This document shows, piece after piece, positions 24,587 through 34,070 of a stretch of DNA of 51,636 bases; within the stretch, counting starts at the first letter, position 1, and each line of letters starts with the position of its first letter. Position numbers and translations under genes: made by a program. The notes below the pieces were generated by a model. That model searched no databases, was not told the DNA's origin, and saw nothing but the letters and a program-made list of their open reading frames with translations. The DNA is taken from positions 1 to 51,636 of the forward strand of contig JAFSMP010000005.1 of assembly GCA_017447875.1 (NCBI GenBank), written 5' to 3'. This DNA comes from Paludibacteraceae bacterium (lineage in GTDB: Bacteria > Bacteroidota > Bacteroidia > Bacteroidales > Paludibacteraceae).

Positions 24587-26499
24587 TACTCGAATTCATC
24601 GACTCTTTCTTCTTCCACAACGAGATTGTCAATGATGAACTGTTGGCGCTCGGTCGTGTTCTTACCCATATAATAGGCAAGCAGTTCGTTGACGGCATCT
24701 TCTTTGCGGAGCGTCACCTGGTCGAGACGGATACCGGAACCTATAAAACCCTTGAATTCATCGGGAGAAATCTCACCCAGACCTTTGAATCGCGTGATCT
24801 CCGGAGCCTTAATCTTCGTGATTGCTTTCTGCCGTTCTTCTTCGGAATAGCAATAGATGGTGTTGTTCTTGTCCTTGACACGGAAGAGCGGTGTCTGAAG
24901 GATATAGACATGCCCTTTCTTGACGAGATCCGGGAAGAACTGAAGGAAGAACGTAAGCATCAGCAGACGGATATGCATTCCGTCCACATCGGCATCGGTA
25001 GCGATGATGACCTTGTTGTACCGCAGTTCATCGAGACCGTCTTCGATATTCAGCGCCGATTGGAGACAGTTGAACTCCTCGTTCTCATAGACGACGGATT
25101 TGCTCAGGCCGTAACTGTTCAGCGGTTTACCGCGGAGCGAGAACACCGCCTGCGTACGTACATCACGACTCTTGGTGATCGAACCCGAAGCAGACAGACC
25201 CTCTGTGATGAAGATGCAACTCTCCAGACGCAGATCATCGTCTGCATCCTTGGATGACTTCACCGGCTTGGCATCATTGAGGTGGATCTGGCAGTCGCGT
25301 AACTTGGGATTGTTAACCAGATTCTTCTTCGCCCGTTCACGAGCGGCTTTGGTAACACCGGCTATGGCTTTGCGCTCTTTCTCCGAGTCCTGGATCTTCT
25401 GCAGCATGATCTCCACGGTCTGCGGGTTCTTATGCAGGTAGTTATCCAAATGCTGCTTAACGAAATCATTGACGAACTTATTGATTCCCACCCCACCGGT
25501 AGGACTCATATCTTTGGAGCCGAGTTTCACTTTGGTCTGGGACTCAAAGACGGGTTCTTCTACGTTGATCGCTATCGCTCCGACCACACCGTTACGGATA
25601 TCGGCCAGTTCCTGATTCTTGTTAAAGAACTCCTTGATAGTACGTCCTATCGCTTCGCGATAAGCGGCTTGGTGCGTACCGCCTTGGATGGTATGTTGAC
25701 CGTTGACGAAGGAGTAATACTCATCGCCGTTCTGGTCGGTATGGGTCAGGGCTATCTCGATATCTTCGCCCACAATATGAATGATCGGATAGAGCGGGTT
25801 GACGGTCATGTTCTCCGTCAACAGGTCCAGCAGACCGTTCTTGGAGACAAATTTCTTACCGTTATAGATGAGTGTGAGTCCGGTATTGAGGTACGCATAG
25901 TTACGCAGCAGCTCTTCGATATAATCATCGCGGAAATGATAGTTCTCAAACAGTCCTTTGCAGTCATCGGGTACGAACTCGATGATCGTACCGCGCTTCT
26001 CGGTGCCGTTATAATCGAGGATACCGGTGTCATGGGTCAACTTACCTTGCGCAAACTCCGCCCGCCGCGTCTTACCTTCACGGAACGACTCTACGGCAAA
26101 GAAAGAGGACAGCGCATTGACGGCTTTGGTACCGACACCGTTCAGACCGACGGATTTCTTGAAAGCCTTGCTGTCGTATTTACCTCCGGTATTGAGCACA
26201 CTCACCACTTCGACCAGTTTGCCCAAGGGTATACCGCGACCGTAGTCACGCACGCGTACACGTCCGTCTTGTACATCCACTTCAATGACTTTGCCTTCCC
26301 CCATCCGGTACTCATCGATCGAGTTGTCGATACTCTCCTTGATAAGCACGTATATACCGTCATCGGAGTGGCTACCGTCACCTAACTTACCGATATACAT
26401 ACCCGGACGACGCCGGATATGCTCCATGTCATCGAGATGGATAATGTTCTCGTCGCCGTAATCCACAGCATTCACATTTATTTCTGTTTCTTCTGCCAT
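24586..26499 (-). CDS. parE: DNA topoisomerase IV subunit B (GyrB/ParE type)
   Basis: 637 residues. The GHKL ATPase domain shows the Mg/ATP residues in [26 protein letters not shown] and [15 protein letters not shown]. The TOPRIM domain has [14 protein letters not shown] near 436 and [12 protein letters not shown] near 500. Length and the [12 protein letters not shown] form favour ParE over GyrB. With ParC it decatenates chromosomes. parC is not in the window, so assignment rests on sequence alone. The start overlaps the end of cca by 22 nt. Confidence 0.88.
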   Translation of the reverse strand: MAEETEINVNAVDYGDENIIHLDDMEHIRRRPGMYIGKLGDGSHSDDGIYVLIKESIDNSIDEYRMGEGKVIEVDVQDGRVRVRDYGRGIPLGKLVEVVSVLNTGGKYDSKAFKKSVGLNGVGTKAVNALSSFFAVESFREGKTRRAEFAQGKLTHDTGILDYNGTEKRGTIIEFVPDDCKGLFENYHFRDDYIEELLRNYAYLNTGLTLIYNGKKFVSKNGLLDLLTENMTVNPLYPIIHIVGEDIEIALTHTDQNGDEYYSFVNGQHTIQGGTHQAAYREAIGRTIKEFFNKNQELADIRNGVVGAIAINVEEPVFESQTKVKLGSKDMSPTGGVGINKFVNDFVKQHLDNYLHKNPQTVEIMLQKIQDSEKERKAIAGVTKAARERAKKNLVNNPKLRDCQIHLNDAKPVKSSKDADDDLRLESCIFITEGLSASGSITKSRDVRTQAVFSLRGKPLNSYGLSKSVVYENEEFNCLQSALNIEDGLDELRYNKVIIATDADVDGMHIRLLMLTFFLQFFPDLVKKGHVYILQTPLFRVKDKNNTIYCYSEEERQKAITKIKAPEITRFKGLGEISPDEFKGFIGSGIRLDQVTLRKEDAVNELLAYYMGKNTTERQQFIIDNLVVEEERVDEFE

Positions 26500-27881
26500 A
26501 ATTTTATAACAAACGCTTTTGCAGCCTCATGGTCATTGGGTATGACTCCGTCCAGGATGGCATCTTTGATGGCTGCTTTGAGTTCTCCCACGAGCGAACA
26601 GGGTTCGAGGTGGAACATTTCCATGATCTCCATGCCATCTACCGGCGGTTGGAAATTACGGATACGGTCTCGTTCTTCGAGTTCTACCATCTTCTGCCGA
26701 ACCAGCTGATAGTTCTGATGGAATCGGGCTTTTTTCTCCTCATTACGACTGGTGATATCTGCATCGCAAAGGATCATCAGATCGTCTATATCATCGCCGG
26801 CCTCAAAGAGCAGACGCCGTACCGCGCTATCCGTTACCGTATCTTCTATCAGGTTGATCGGCCGCATATGCAGGTCCACCATCTTCTTCACGTACTCCAT
26901 CTTCTCGTTCAGCGGCAGTTTCATCTTCGCGAAGATCTTCGGTACCATCTTGGCTCCGATATAATTATGATTCCGGAAGGTCCAACCTGCCTGCGGATCC
27001 CATGCCTTGCTCTTCGGTTTTCCTATATCATGTAACAATGCCGCCCAACGCAACCACAGTTTGTCGGATGACTGAGCCACATTATCCAGCACCTTGAGGG
27101 TATGGAGGAAGACATCTTTATGTCCGCGACCTTCTTTCACATCAATTCCCTTGAGAGCCGCCAACTCCGGAAAGATAAGCGGTAACAGTCCGGTTTGATC
27201 GAGTAAAAGCCATCCTTCTGACGGTCTTCGGCTGAGCATGATCTTATGCAATTCCTCCGCGATACGCTCCTTGGTGATAATCCCGATACGTTCCTTGTTA
27301 CGCTCGATGGCGTCAAAGGTCTCGCCGTCTAAGTTAAATCCCAACTGGGAGGCAAAACGGATAGCTCGCATCATCCGTAGCGGATCGTCACTAAAGGTGA
27401 TATCCGGATCCAGGGGTGTACGGATGATACAACGCTCTAAATCGCCGATTCCATCGAACGGATCGAGCAATTCTCCGTACCGATCCTTATTCAGACAAAT
27501 CGCCATGGCGTTGATGGTGAAATCCCGCCTGTTCTGGTCTTCCTGTAAGGTCCCTCCTTCGACGATCGGGTTGCGGCTGTCCCGTGTATAACTCTCCCGT
27601 CGTGCTCCCACAAACTCCAGTTCCAAATCTCCGCGTTTGACTTGCGCGGTACCGTAGGTCTTGAATACAGAAAGGTGGGTTCCTCTACCCAGCACCTTCG
27701 CCACTTCTTCGGCTAAAACGATTCCGGAACCTACCACTACCACATCTATATCATCGGACGGTCGATGCAGGAATAAGTCCCGCACCCAACCTCCGATGAC
27801 ATAACATTGCAAACCCAATCGATCGGCGGTCTCACCCACCATTTTCAGGACCGGGTTCTCTATTTTATCATTCAGTACCAA
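26478..27881 (-). CDS. CCA tRNA nucleotidyltransferase / poly(A) polymerase family with HD domain
   Basis: 467 residues if started at the TTG at 27881. The nucleotidyltransferase head has GGWVRDLFL and the metal-binding DIDVVVVG pair. Neck helices carry the RRD/ERxxxE-type residues, and an HD domain follows with LLHDIGKPK near 283. It adds or repairs CCA ends of tRNA, although the tRNA-Leu here already encodes CCA. No ATG exists upstream in frame. The first in-frame ATG (27842) would remove about 13 residues preceding the GGWVRD head that relatives keep. It starts 10 nt after the uxaA stop. Confidence 0.87.
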   Translation of the reverse strand: MVLNDKIENPVLKMVGETADRLGLQCYVIGGWVRDLFLHRPSDDIDVVVVGSGIVLAEEVAKVLGRGTHLSVFKTYGTAQVKRGDLELEFVGARRESYTRDSRNPIVEGGTLQEDQNRRDFTINAMAICLNKDRYGELLDPFDGIGDLERCIIRTPLDPDITFSDDPLRMMRAIRFASQLGFNLDGETFDAIERNKERIGIITKERIAEELHKIMLSRRPSEGWLLLDQTGLLPLIFPELAALKGIDVKEGRGHKDVFLHTLKVLDNVAQSSDKLWLRWAALLHDIGKPKSKAWDPQAGWTFRNHNYIGAKMVPKIFAKMKLPLNEKMEYVKKMVDLHMRPINLIEDTVTDSAVRRLLFEAGDDIDDLMILCDADITSRNEEKKARFHQNYQLVRQKMVELEERDRIRNFQPPVDGMEIMEMFHLEPCSLVGELKAAIKDAILDGVIPNDHEAAKAFVIKLWQKKQK

Positions 27882-27891
27882 AGGTGTACGC

Positions 27892-29373
27892 TTACAACGT
27901 TACGCCGTTCTTAAAAATAGATATCTCGTGATAGCCGTTCTTCTCGTTGTTCGTCTTGGCACCGTTCGCCACCTCGATAACGTATTCGGCAAAACGTTTA
28001 GCTACCTCCTCCATCGGTTCGCCGTCTGCGATGACACCGGCATTGAAATCAATCCAGTTCGGCTTGTTGTTATACAAGGCCGTATTGGTGGATATCTTCA
28101 TCGTCGGCACGTAGGTTCCAAAGGGCGTACCTCGACCGGTGGTAAAGAGCACCATGTGACAACCGCAGGAAGCCAACGCCGTCGATGCCACGAGGTCATT
28201 ACCCGGAGCAGAAAGCAGGTTCAGTCCCTTCACTTGCAGACGCTCGCCGTAAGGCATCACACCGCGTACAAGCGACTTACCGCATTTCTGGGTGCAACCG
28301 AGTGCTTTGTCCTCGAGGGTCGATATACCACCTGCTTTGTTACCCGGACTCGGGTTCTCGCCGACGGGTTCACCGTGACTCAAGAAATAGTCCTTGAAGT
28401 CATTGATGAGGCTCACCGTTTGGTCAAAAAGGTCTTTGTTCGCACAACGGTCCATGAGGATAGTCTCCGCACCGAACATCTCTGGCACTTCGGTCAGCAC
28501 AGTCGTACCGCCTTGTGCTACGAGCCAGTCGCTGAGCACACCGAGCAACGGATTGGCGGTAATACCGCTGAAACCGTCCGATCCACCGCATTTCAGACCT
28601 ACGCGCAGCTCACTCAGAGGCACTGCCACCCGTTGGTCTTGTTGCGTCTTGGCGTACAGTTCGCGAAGAATAGGCATGCAGTACTCCACCTCATCGCCCT
28701 GGATCTTCTGCGTTGTGACGAACTTAATACGATCCTCGTCTATCTCACCGCAGAAGTCTTTGAAGACCTCCGGTTGGTTATTCTCACATCCGAGACTAAC
28801 TACCAGGATAGCACCTGCATTGGGGTGGTGGATCATGTCACGGAGTATCTTCTTCGTGTTCTCATGGTCGTCACCCAATTGCGAACAACCGTAGTTATGC
28901 TTGAAGGCGAAGATGTTATCCGCACCCGTCTCTTGACGCAGACGCTCTGCACATTTCTCGATGATACCGTTGACGCAACCTACGGTTGGGATGATCCATA
29001 CTTCATTACGGATACCTACCTGGCCGTCTTTGCGGCGATAGCCCATAAACGTGCGTTTCTCATCGGGGATATTGAGCACGACCTCCTTCGGATGATACTC
29101 GTAGGAGAGCAGACCGGCAAGGTTGGTCTTGATATTGTTCTCGTTCATCCACGATCCGGCTTTCTTGGCTTCGCGTGCATGACCGATCGGAAAACCGTAC
29201 TTGATAACGTTCTCGCCTTGAGCAAGATCTTTGATGGCTATCTTATGTCCGGCAGGCACATCTTCCAATACGGTGATCTGCTTGCCGTCCACCTCAATAA
29301 CCGCGCCTGCCGACTGCGGTTGGATAGCTACCACCACATTGTCGGCAGGGTTGATTTTCAGGATATTCGTCAT
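27892..29373 (-). CDS. uxaA: Altronate dehydratase
   Basis: 493 residues from the ATG at 29373, 1 nt after the uxaB stop. It dehydrates D-altronate to 2-keto-3-deoxygluconate in galacturonate breakdown. An N-terminal SAF domain (~1-90) precedes the dehydratase core with GYRRKDGQVGIRNEVWII, HNYGCSQLGDDHE and LGCENNQPE. Together with uxaB it forms a galacturonate module, although kdgK, kdgA and uxaC are not nearby. Confidence 0.93.
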   Translation of the reverse strand: MTNILKINPADNVVVAIQPQSAGAVIEVDGKQITVLEDVPAGHKIAIKDLAQGENVIKYGFPIGHAREAKKAGSWMNENNIKTNLAGLLSYEYHPKEVVLNIPDEKRTFMGYRRKDGQVGIRNEVWIIPTVGCVNGIIEKCAERLRQETGADNIFAFKHNYGCSQLGDDHENTKKILRDMIHHPNAGAILVVSLGCENNQPEVFKDFCGEIDEDRIKFVTTQKIQGDEVEYCMPILRELYAKTQQDQRVAVPLSELRVGLKCGGSDGFSGITANPLLGVLSDWLVAQGGTTVLTEVPEMFGAETILMDRCANKDLFDQTVSLINDFKDYFLSHGEPVGENPSPGNKAGGISTLEDKALGCTQKCGKSLVRGVMPYGERLQVKGLNLLSAPGNDLVASTALASCGCHMVLFTTGRGTPFGTYVPTMKISTNTALYNNKPNWIDFNAGVIADGEPMEEVAKRFAEYVIEVANGAKTNNEKNGYHEISIFKNGVTL

Positions 29374-29374
29374 A

Positions 29375-30910
29375 TTAGAATAAGCTCTTAATTTTTGAAA
29401 CAAGGCCTTCCATTTTGTCGGCAGCGAGCACCAACTGAACAGTCTCGAGCATACCGATCTTCTCAATGCAGTTGAGATAGAGCTCTACCATGTCGGTCAG
29501 ACCCGGAATCTCATTGAGGTTCTGCTTGCTCTCTTTCCAGATGATGTCGGTTGCACCGAGTACACCTTCTGCCACTTTGCGGATATCACCGGTAGCCCAA
29601 AGTTGTTTGAGCAGATCCATGATCTCCTGTGCATCGTTCGGCTCAATCGGTGCACCGTCTGCACGGGTACCGCCCTTGTAGTATTCGATAATTGCAGCGA
29701 GACCGAGCACAAGACCCTTCGGCAGTTGGCCCTTACGCTCCAAGTAGATCTTCAGACCCGGCAGATCGCGCGTCTCAAATTTCGGGAAGGAGTTGAGCAT
29801 GATTGAAGTAACCGCGTGATCTACGTACGGGTTGTTGAAACGCTCCAGTACGGATTCACCGTACGCCTTCAGTTCATCCTTCGGCAAATTGAGGGTCTCC
29901 AGCAACTCGTCGAACATAACGAGATTGATGTATTTACCGAGAACATCGTGGTTACAAGCATCACGAACGATGTTCACACCGCTGAGGTAACTAACCGGAC
30001 TGAGGACCGTATGCGGGCCGTTCAGCAAGGTCACCTTACGCTCGTGGTACGGTTTCTCCGATTCTGCAATGAGGACGTTCAGACCTGCTTTGTTTGCCGG
30101 GAACTCAGCCTCGAGTTCTTCGATAGACATGTTCTCCGGTTTCTCGATCACCCAGAGGTGGAAAATCTCAGCCTGAACCACGAGATTGTCATTGTATCCT
30201 ACTTTCTCCTGAATAGCGGCGATATCCTTGCGCGGGAAGCCCGGAACGATACGGTCTACGAGGGTAGCGCAGACGTAGTTGTATTTCTCGAACCACTCCT
30301 TGAAGCCCTTGTAATCTGCACCGAAATCGTCTTTCCACAACTCGATATACTTGCGGATGCAGTCTTTGAGGTGGTGTCCGTTCAGGAAGATAAGCTCACA
30401 CGGCATGAAGATCAGACCCTTGGTCGGATCGCCGTTGAAAGTCTTATAACGACGGAAGAGCAGCTGAACCAACTTACCCGGATAGGAACTAGCCGGTGCG
30501 TCGGTGAACTTACATGCGGGATCAAATGTGATACCTGCCTCGGTGGTGTTCGAGATGACGAAACGGATCTCCGGCTGCTCTGCCAGTGCCATGAATGCCC
30601 AGTTCTGGGTGTACGGATTGAGGGCACGACTGATGACGTCGATACGCTCGAGGGAGTTCACTGCCTCACCTTTGAGACGACCCTGCAGATTCACGTGATA
30701 CAAGCAGTCCTGACCGTTAAGCCACTCTACCATACCTTTGTCGATCGGTTGAACGACTGCTACCGAACCGTTAAAGTTGGTCTTTGCGTTCATGTTCCAT
30801 ACGATCCAGTCCACAAAAGCGCGGAGGAAGTTACCTTCACCAAACTGAATGATTTTCTCGGGTGCTACGCTCTTCGGCGCGGTCCACTTGTTCAATGCTT
30901 TTTTTGCCAT
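29375..30910 (-). CDS. uxaB: Tagaturonate reductase (altronate oxidoreductase)
   Basis: 511 residues. It reduces D-tagaturonate to D-altronate with NADH. It belongs to the mannitol dehydrogenase family: the N-terminal IIQFGEGNFLRAF is the cofactor-binding start, and the C-terminal domain has the NGPHTVLSPVSYLSG segment with catalytic Lys/Asn-type residues. It is the first gene of a six-gene run. Its leader (~70 nt) contains the palindrome CTTAAGTTAAG, a possible operator, though nothing supports a specific regulator. Confidence 0.93.
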   Translation of the reverse strand: MAKKALNKWTAPKSVAPEKIIQFGEGNFLRAFVDWIVWNMNAKTNFNGSVAVVQPIDKGMVEWLNGQDCLYHVNLQGRLKGEAVNSLERIDVISRALNPYTQNWAFMALAEQPEIRFVISNTTEAGITFDPACKFTDAPASSYPGKLVQLLFRRYKTFNGDPTKGLIFMPCELIFLNGHHLKDCIRKYIELWKDDFGADYKGFKEWFEKYNYVCATLVDRIVPGFPRKDIAAIQEKVGYNDNLVVQAEIFHLWVIEKPENMSIEELEAEFPANKAGLNVLIAESEKPYHERKVTLLNGPHTVLSPVSYLSGVNIVRDACNHDVLGKYINLVMFDELLETLNLPKDELKAYGESVLERFNNPYVDHAVTSIMLNSFPKFETRDLPGLKIYLERKGQLPKGLVLGLAAIIEYYKGGTRADGAPIEPNDAQEIMDLLKQLWATGDIRKVAEGVLGATDIIWKESKQNLNEIPGLTDMVELYLNCIEKIGMLETVQLVLAADKMEGLVSKIKSLF

Positions 30911-30984
30911 AGTTTTAAGTATTAAATGATTATTGATTTATTCATCGGGGTAGCGACTCACACGAGCCTTAACTTAAGCGGCCA

Positions 30985-31015
30985 CAAAGTTACACAAAAA
31001 AAATGACATATGCAA
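30985..31015 (-). promoter_or_regulatory. Promoter of uxaB run
   Basis: Minus-strand CTTG with CATATGTC after it (TTG at 31015-31013), 20-nt spacer, TAACTTTG (30992-30985). It is the only promoter I can see for the six genes down to 23598. Confidence 0.75.
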
Positions 31016-31116
31016 GCATATGCCATTCTTTCCACTCTTTTTAACCATTTCCGTCAATTTTTCCACCTTTTCGAGAACCTCTCGTCTGATTTATTTTATT
31101 TTTTATTATCTTTTTT

Positions 31117-31147
31117 TTGCATATATCAGAAAAAAGCAGTACCTTTG
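31117..31147 (+). promoter_or_regulatory. Promoter of tsaC unit
   Basis: TTG (31117-31119) followed by CATATATC, 20-nt spacer, TACCTTTG (31140-31147), then CAG. Confidence 0.78.
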
Positions 31148-31156
31148 CAGCCTAAA

Positions 31157-31777
31157 ATGATTATGATGCGTTACGAGAAAGAGGATTTGCAAGAGGCACT
31201 GCGGGTGTTGAGGAACGGAGGGATCATCGTCTATCCGACGGATACCGTATGGGGAATCGGCTGCGATGCGACGAATGCGGAGGCGGTGAAACGCATCTAT
31301 GCATTGAAGCAACGCGAAGACAGCAAGTCGATGTTGGTGCTGTTGGACAGCCCTGCCAAACTGAACTATTACGTATCGGATATTCCGGATGCAGCATGGG
31401 CGTTATTGGAAGCTTCTGATGTTTCGGAAAACTCCGATTATCCCGATGAATCCGGGAATAAACCGCTCACCATCATCTATCCCAACGCGCGGAACTTGGC
31501 TCCAAACCTGATAGCAGAAGACGGCAGTATCGGTATCCGTATCACCCATGAATCGTTCAGCAAAGCATTGTGCGAACAGTTACGGCATCCTATTGTATCC
31601 ACAAGTGCCAATATCAGCGGACATCCTGCGGCACGGTTCTACGCAGAGATAGAACAAGCGATCTTGGACAGAGCAGACTATGTATGCCTCTTCCGAAGGG
31701 ACGATGACTGCCCTGCCGAACCCAGTAGTATCATCAAGATTCATGCGGATGGCACGTTTAAAATAATACGCCCATGA
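31157..31777 (+). CDS. tsaC: L-threonylcarbamoyladenylate synthase (TsaC/Sua5/YrdC family)
   Basis: 206 residues from 31157. ATGs at 31163 and 31166 are equally plausible and would lengthen a leader that is otherwise only a few nt. It makes threonylcarbamoyl-AMP for the t6A37 tRNA modification. The YrdC fold shows YPTDTVWGIGCDA, KQREDSKSMLVLL, GSIGIRI and IVSTSANISGHPA. The segment SDVSENSDYPDESGN (about residue 86 onward) looks inserted relative to relatives I remember, and its codons are the 9-nt word array at 31423-31456. It overlaps the next gene by 4 nt. Confidence 0.92.
   Translation: MIMMRYEKEDLQEALRVLRNGGIIVYPTDTVWGIGCDATNAEAVKRIYALKQREDSKSMLVLLDSPAKLNYYVSDIPDAAWALLEASDVSENSDYPDESGNKPLTIIYPNARNLAPNLIAEDGSIGIRITHESFSKALCEQLRHPIVSTSANISGHPAARFYAEIEQAILDRADYVCLFRRDDDCPAEPSSIIKIHADGTFKIIRP
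31423..31456 (+). repeat. Nonamer word array inside tsaC, related to the one in ttcA
   Basis: Words AAACTCCGA, TTATCCCGA, TGAATCCGG, preceded by TTCGG. By eye 27 of 34 positions match 34850-34883. Confidence 0.7.
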
Positions 31778-33045
31778 CCTTACGAAAAAAACAGCAATTA
31801 TGGTACATCGGAGCGGACCTTATCAGCAGTGAGTTGGTATGGTTAAGTTTTCTGGCCTTCCGATGGATGGTGTATGAAGGACACGTGAAACTACTGGAAG
31901 ACGTGCTCGTTCCTGCATTCAGTTTCTGGCGGCCGTTAGTGATCTATCCCATCGTCTGTCTGATGGTGTATTACTTATCCGGTTATTATCTCCGACCTCT
32001 GCAAAAACCCCTCTGGCGGGAGTTCTTACGCACCTTCATCAGTGCCGGCATCATCGCGTTGGTGTTCTTCTTCTTCATCATCATCGATGATCCTACGGAA
32101 AACTATCAACGGTATCTGGTGTCGTTAGGTACACTTTTCGGTCTTCAGTTCGTACTCAGTTACATCCCGCGTCTGATCATCACCCTACTCTCCCGTCGTC
32201 GCGGCATCATGCGGACGACGGTGGTGCATTCGATGCAAGAAGCGGAAGGGTTGAAGGCAGGCGAACAAGACGAAGTGATTATTGACCTGCCGAAAGAGTA
32301 TACGGATCGGCAGTTATACGAACTGATCGCACAATTGTACCCGCTTATGTGCGAGATCAGTATGATCCCGCGTGTGTACGACATGCTCACAGGTGCGGCA
32401 CGAATCGGTTTTATCGACCGCCCTTCGCTTGTTCGTATCACCGAGTACCACATGACCGATGCGGAATTATGTATCAAACGTGCTTTCGACATCGGTATGG
32501 CCGCTATCGGATTGCTGCTTCTCTCCCCGCTGTTCGGTTTGATCGCTTTGCAAGTGAAACTATCCTCCCAAGGACCGGTTTTCTATAGTCAGGAACGTGT
32601 CGGTTTATACGGTATACCGTTCCGTATCTATAAGTTCCGCACGATGATCGATCATGCGGAGTCAGACGGTGTGCCGCATCTGACCAAAGACGATGATCCG
32701 CGTATCACGAGACTCGGTCACTGGTTGCGCAAATACCGCCTGGACGAACTGCCGCAGTTATGGAATATCTTACGCGGCGATATGTCGATTGTCGGACCGC
32801 GTCCCGAACGCCCTTATTTCATTAATCAGATTATGAAAGAGGCACCGTACTACTGCCTGCTGTACAAAGTACGACCGGGTTTGACCAGTTGGGGACCCAT
32901 CCGCGTTGGTTACACCGATACGATGGAGAAGATGATCGAACGCCTCAATGCCGATATTGTCTATGTGGAGAACATGTCTATCCTGCTGGATATGAAAATC
33001 ATGTTTTACACCATCGGTGTTATCCTGCGAGGCAAAGGGAAATAA
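31774..33045 (+). CDS. Polyprenyl-phosphate sugar-phosphate transferase (bacterial sugar transferase, WcaJ/WbaP type)
   Basis: 423 residues. The N-terminal third has about four membrane helices, followed by a degenerate central region. The C-terminal ~190 residues are the bacterial sugar transferase domain: membrane-entering helix KRAFDIGMAAIGLLLLSPLF, then VFYSQERVG, FRIYKFRTM, RKYRLDELPQLWNILRGDMS and VGPRPERP. Such enzymes load the first sugar on undecaprenyl phosphate for O-antigen, A-LPS or exopolysaccharide. T9SS cargo is anchored to A-LPS in known systems, so a link to the surface proteins here is possible but unproven. It is coupled to tsaC by ATGA. Confidence 0.9.
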   Translation: MTLRKKQQLWYIGADLISSELVWLSFLAFRWMVYEGHVKLLEDVLVPAFSFWRPLVIYPIVCLMVYYLSGYYLRPLQKPLWREFLRTFISAGIIALVFFFFIIIDDPTENYQRYLVSLGTLFGLQFVLSYIPRLIITLLSRRRGIMRTTVVHSMQEAEGLKAGEQDEVIIDLPKEYTDRQLYELIAQLYPLMCEISMIPRVYDMLTGAARIGFIDRPSLVRITEYHMTDAELCIKRAFDIGMAAIGLLLLSPLFGLIALQVKLSSQGPVFYSQERVGLYGIPFRIYKFRTMIDHAESDGVPHLTKDDDPRITRLGHWLRKYRLDELPQLWNILRGDMSIVGPRPERPYFINQIMKEAPYYCLLYKVRPGLTSWGPIRVGYTDTMEKMIERLNADIVYVENMSILLDMKIMFYTIGVILRGKGK

Positions 33046-33072
33046 AGGTTATAGGTGAGAGGTTATGGATTA
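33045..33072 (+). repeat. Four-heptamer word array at the sugar transferase-xseB junction
   Basis: AAGGTTA, TAGGTGA, GAGGTTA, TGGATTA. It begins on the last base of the sugar transferase stop, and the xseB ATG (33065) spans words three and four. Confidence 0.65.
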
Positions 33073-33229
33073 CGATGAGAAAATAAAACGGGCAGAGGCT
33101 ATTATCGCACAACTGGAGCAAGCCGAAGCAATCGGTATGGACGAATATAAACGTCTGGCCTCCGAAGCTACGGCACTGCTGCAACAATGCAAAGCGGATC
33201 TACAGGCAAGCCAGTACGGAAACGAGTAA
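33065..33229 (+). CDS. xseB: Exodeoxyribonuclease VII small subunit, very short
   Basis: 54 residues. The sequence MDYDEKIKRAEAIIAQLEQA...EYKRLASEATALLQQCKADL is all-helical and follows the XseB pattern (Y-E-I---E-I---LE, then L---A--L---C---L). XseB subunits decorate XseA to degrade single-stranded DNA. The partner gene xseA is not in the window. Its 3' end overlaps the 3' end of the convergent menA by 30 nt. Its start codon is embedded in the heptamer array. Family assignment is by pattern only, and the protein is shorter than most members. Confidence 0.7.
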   Translation: MDYDEKIKRAEAIIAQLEQAEAIGMDEYKRLASEATALLQQCKADLQASQYGNE

Positions 33230-34042
33230 GGTGGAGAACATCAGCACCGGCATCTGGATGTCCAAATGCTCGTCATGCGACCATACGAACCACAGATGCC
33301 AAGCCCATACGGGCAATACAAGAAGCGTCCACCAATGACCGTATAACACGAAGATACTCAGACAAACCGCTAACAGGCAGGAATGGTAGACACGTCCGCC
33401 TTTCTCACCCAACAGACTCGCTAAGGTTCGCTTGCCGTGCTTGATATCATTCTTCATGTCACGGATGTTATTAAGGTTCAGCACCCCTACGCACGGCAGA
33501 CCGATGGCAACACCGCTCCAGAAGACATCCCACGTCAGCGTTTGTACTTGCAGGTAATACGCACCGCAGGTGCTCAGTAAGCCAAAGAAGAGGAATACTC
33601 CCAAATCTCCCAGCCCTATATACCCGTAACTATGCTTCCCTAAGGTGTATTTGATAGCACCGATAATCGCTAATGCTCCCAGTCCTAAGAACACCCAACT
33701 CTGATCGCAGTTCAGCGTACCGAACGCTGTCCAAATAAGTGCGATACCGCTGAACATAGACAGACCGATAAAGAGAATGATCATTCGCTGCATCTGCTTC
33801 ACCGTGATCGTTCCGCTTTGCAGTCCGTACGCTGCACGACCATGCTGGTCCGAATCCGTGCCTTTGAGCGCATCGCCCAGTTCGTTGCATAAGTTACTGA
33901 GGATTTGCAGACACAACGTCGTACATATCGCCAAACCGAAAACCGGCCAATGGCACCAACCGGCCAAACTGGTACCTAAGATAATACCCGATACCGATAG
34001 CGGCAAAGTGCGCAAACGCAAAGATTGTATATAAGGGGACAT
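33200..34042 (-). CDS. menA: 1,4-dihydroxy-2-naphthoate polyprenyltransferase
   Basis: 280 residues, UbiA superfamily with about eight to nine membrane helices. It attaches the isoprenoid chain in menaquinone synthesis. The first Asp-rich motif NELGDALKGTDSDQHGR is near 52-68, a second is in NLNNIRDMKNDIKHGKRT, and the N-terminus SLRLRTLPLSVSGIILG is typical of MenA. Other men genes are absent here. It is third in a unit with ttcA and a DMT protein, and its start codon directly follows a heptamer array. Confidence 0.93.
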   Translation of the reverse strand: MSPYIQSLRLRTLPLSVSGIILGTSLAGWCHWPVFGLAICTTLCLQILSNLCNELGDALKGTDSDQHGRAAYGLQSGTITVKQMQRMIILFIGLSMFSGIALIWTAFGTLNCDQSWVFLGLGALAIIGAIKYTLGKHSYGYIGLGDLGVFLFFGLLSTCGAYYLQVQTLTWDVFWSGVAIGLPCVGVLNLNNIRDMKNDIKHGKRTLASLLGEKGGRVYHSCLLAVCLSIFVLYGHWWTLLVLPVWAWHLWFVWSHDEHLDIQMPVLMFSTLLVSVLACL

Positions 34043-34070
34043 GGGTTACGGGTTATGGGTTACGGGTTAT
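34043..34070 (-). repeat. Four-heptamer word array between DMT gene and menA
   Basis: In gene sense the spacer is TAACCCG, TAACCCA, TAACCCG, TAACCC(A), with the DMT stop TAA as the first word start and menA ATG right after the last. On the plus strand it reads GGGTTAC/GGGTTAT twice, a word family also seen at 33045-33072. Confidence 0.85.
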
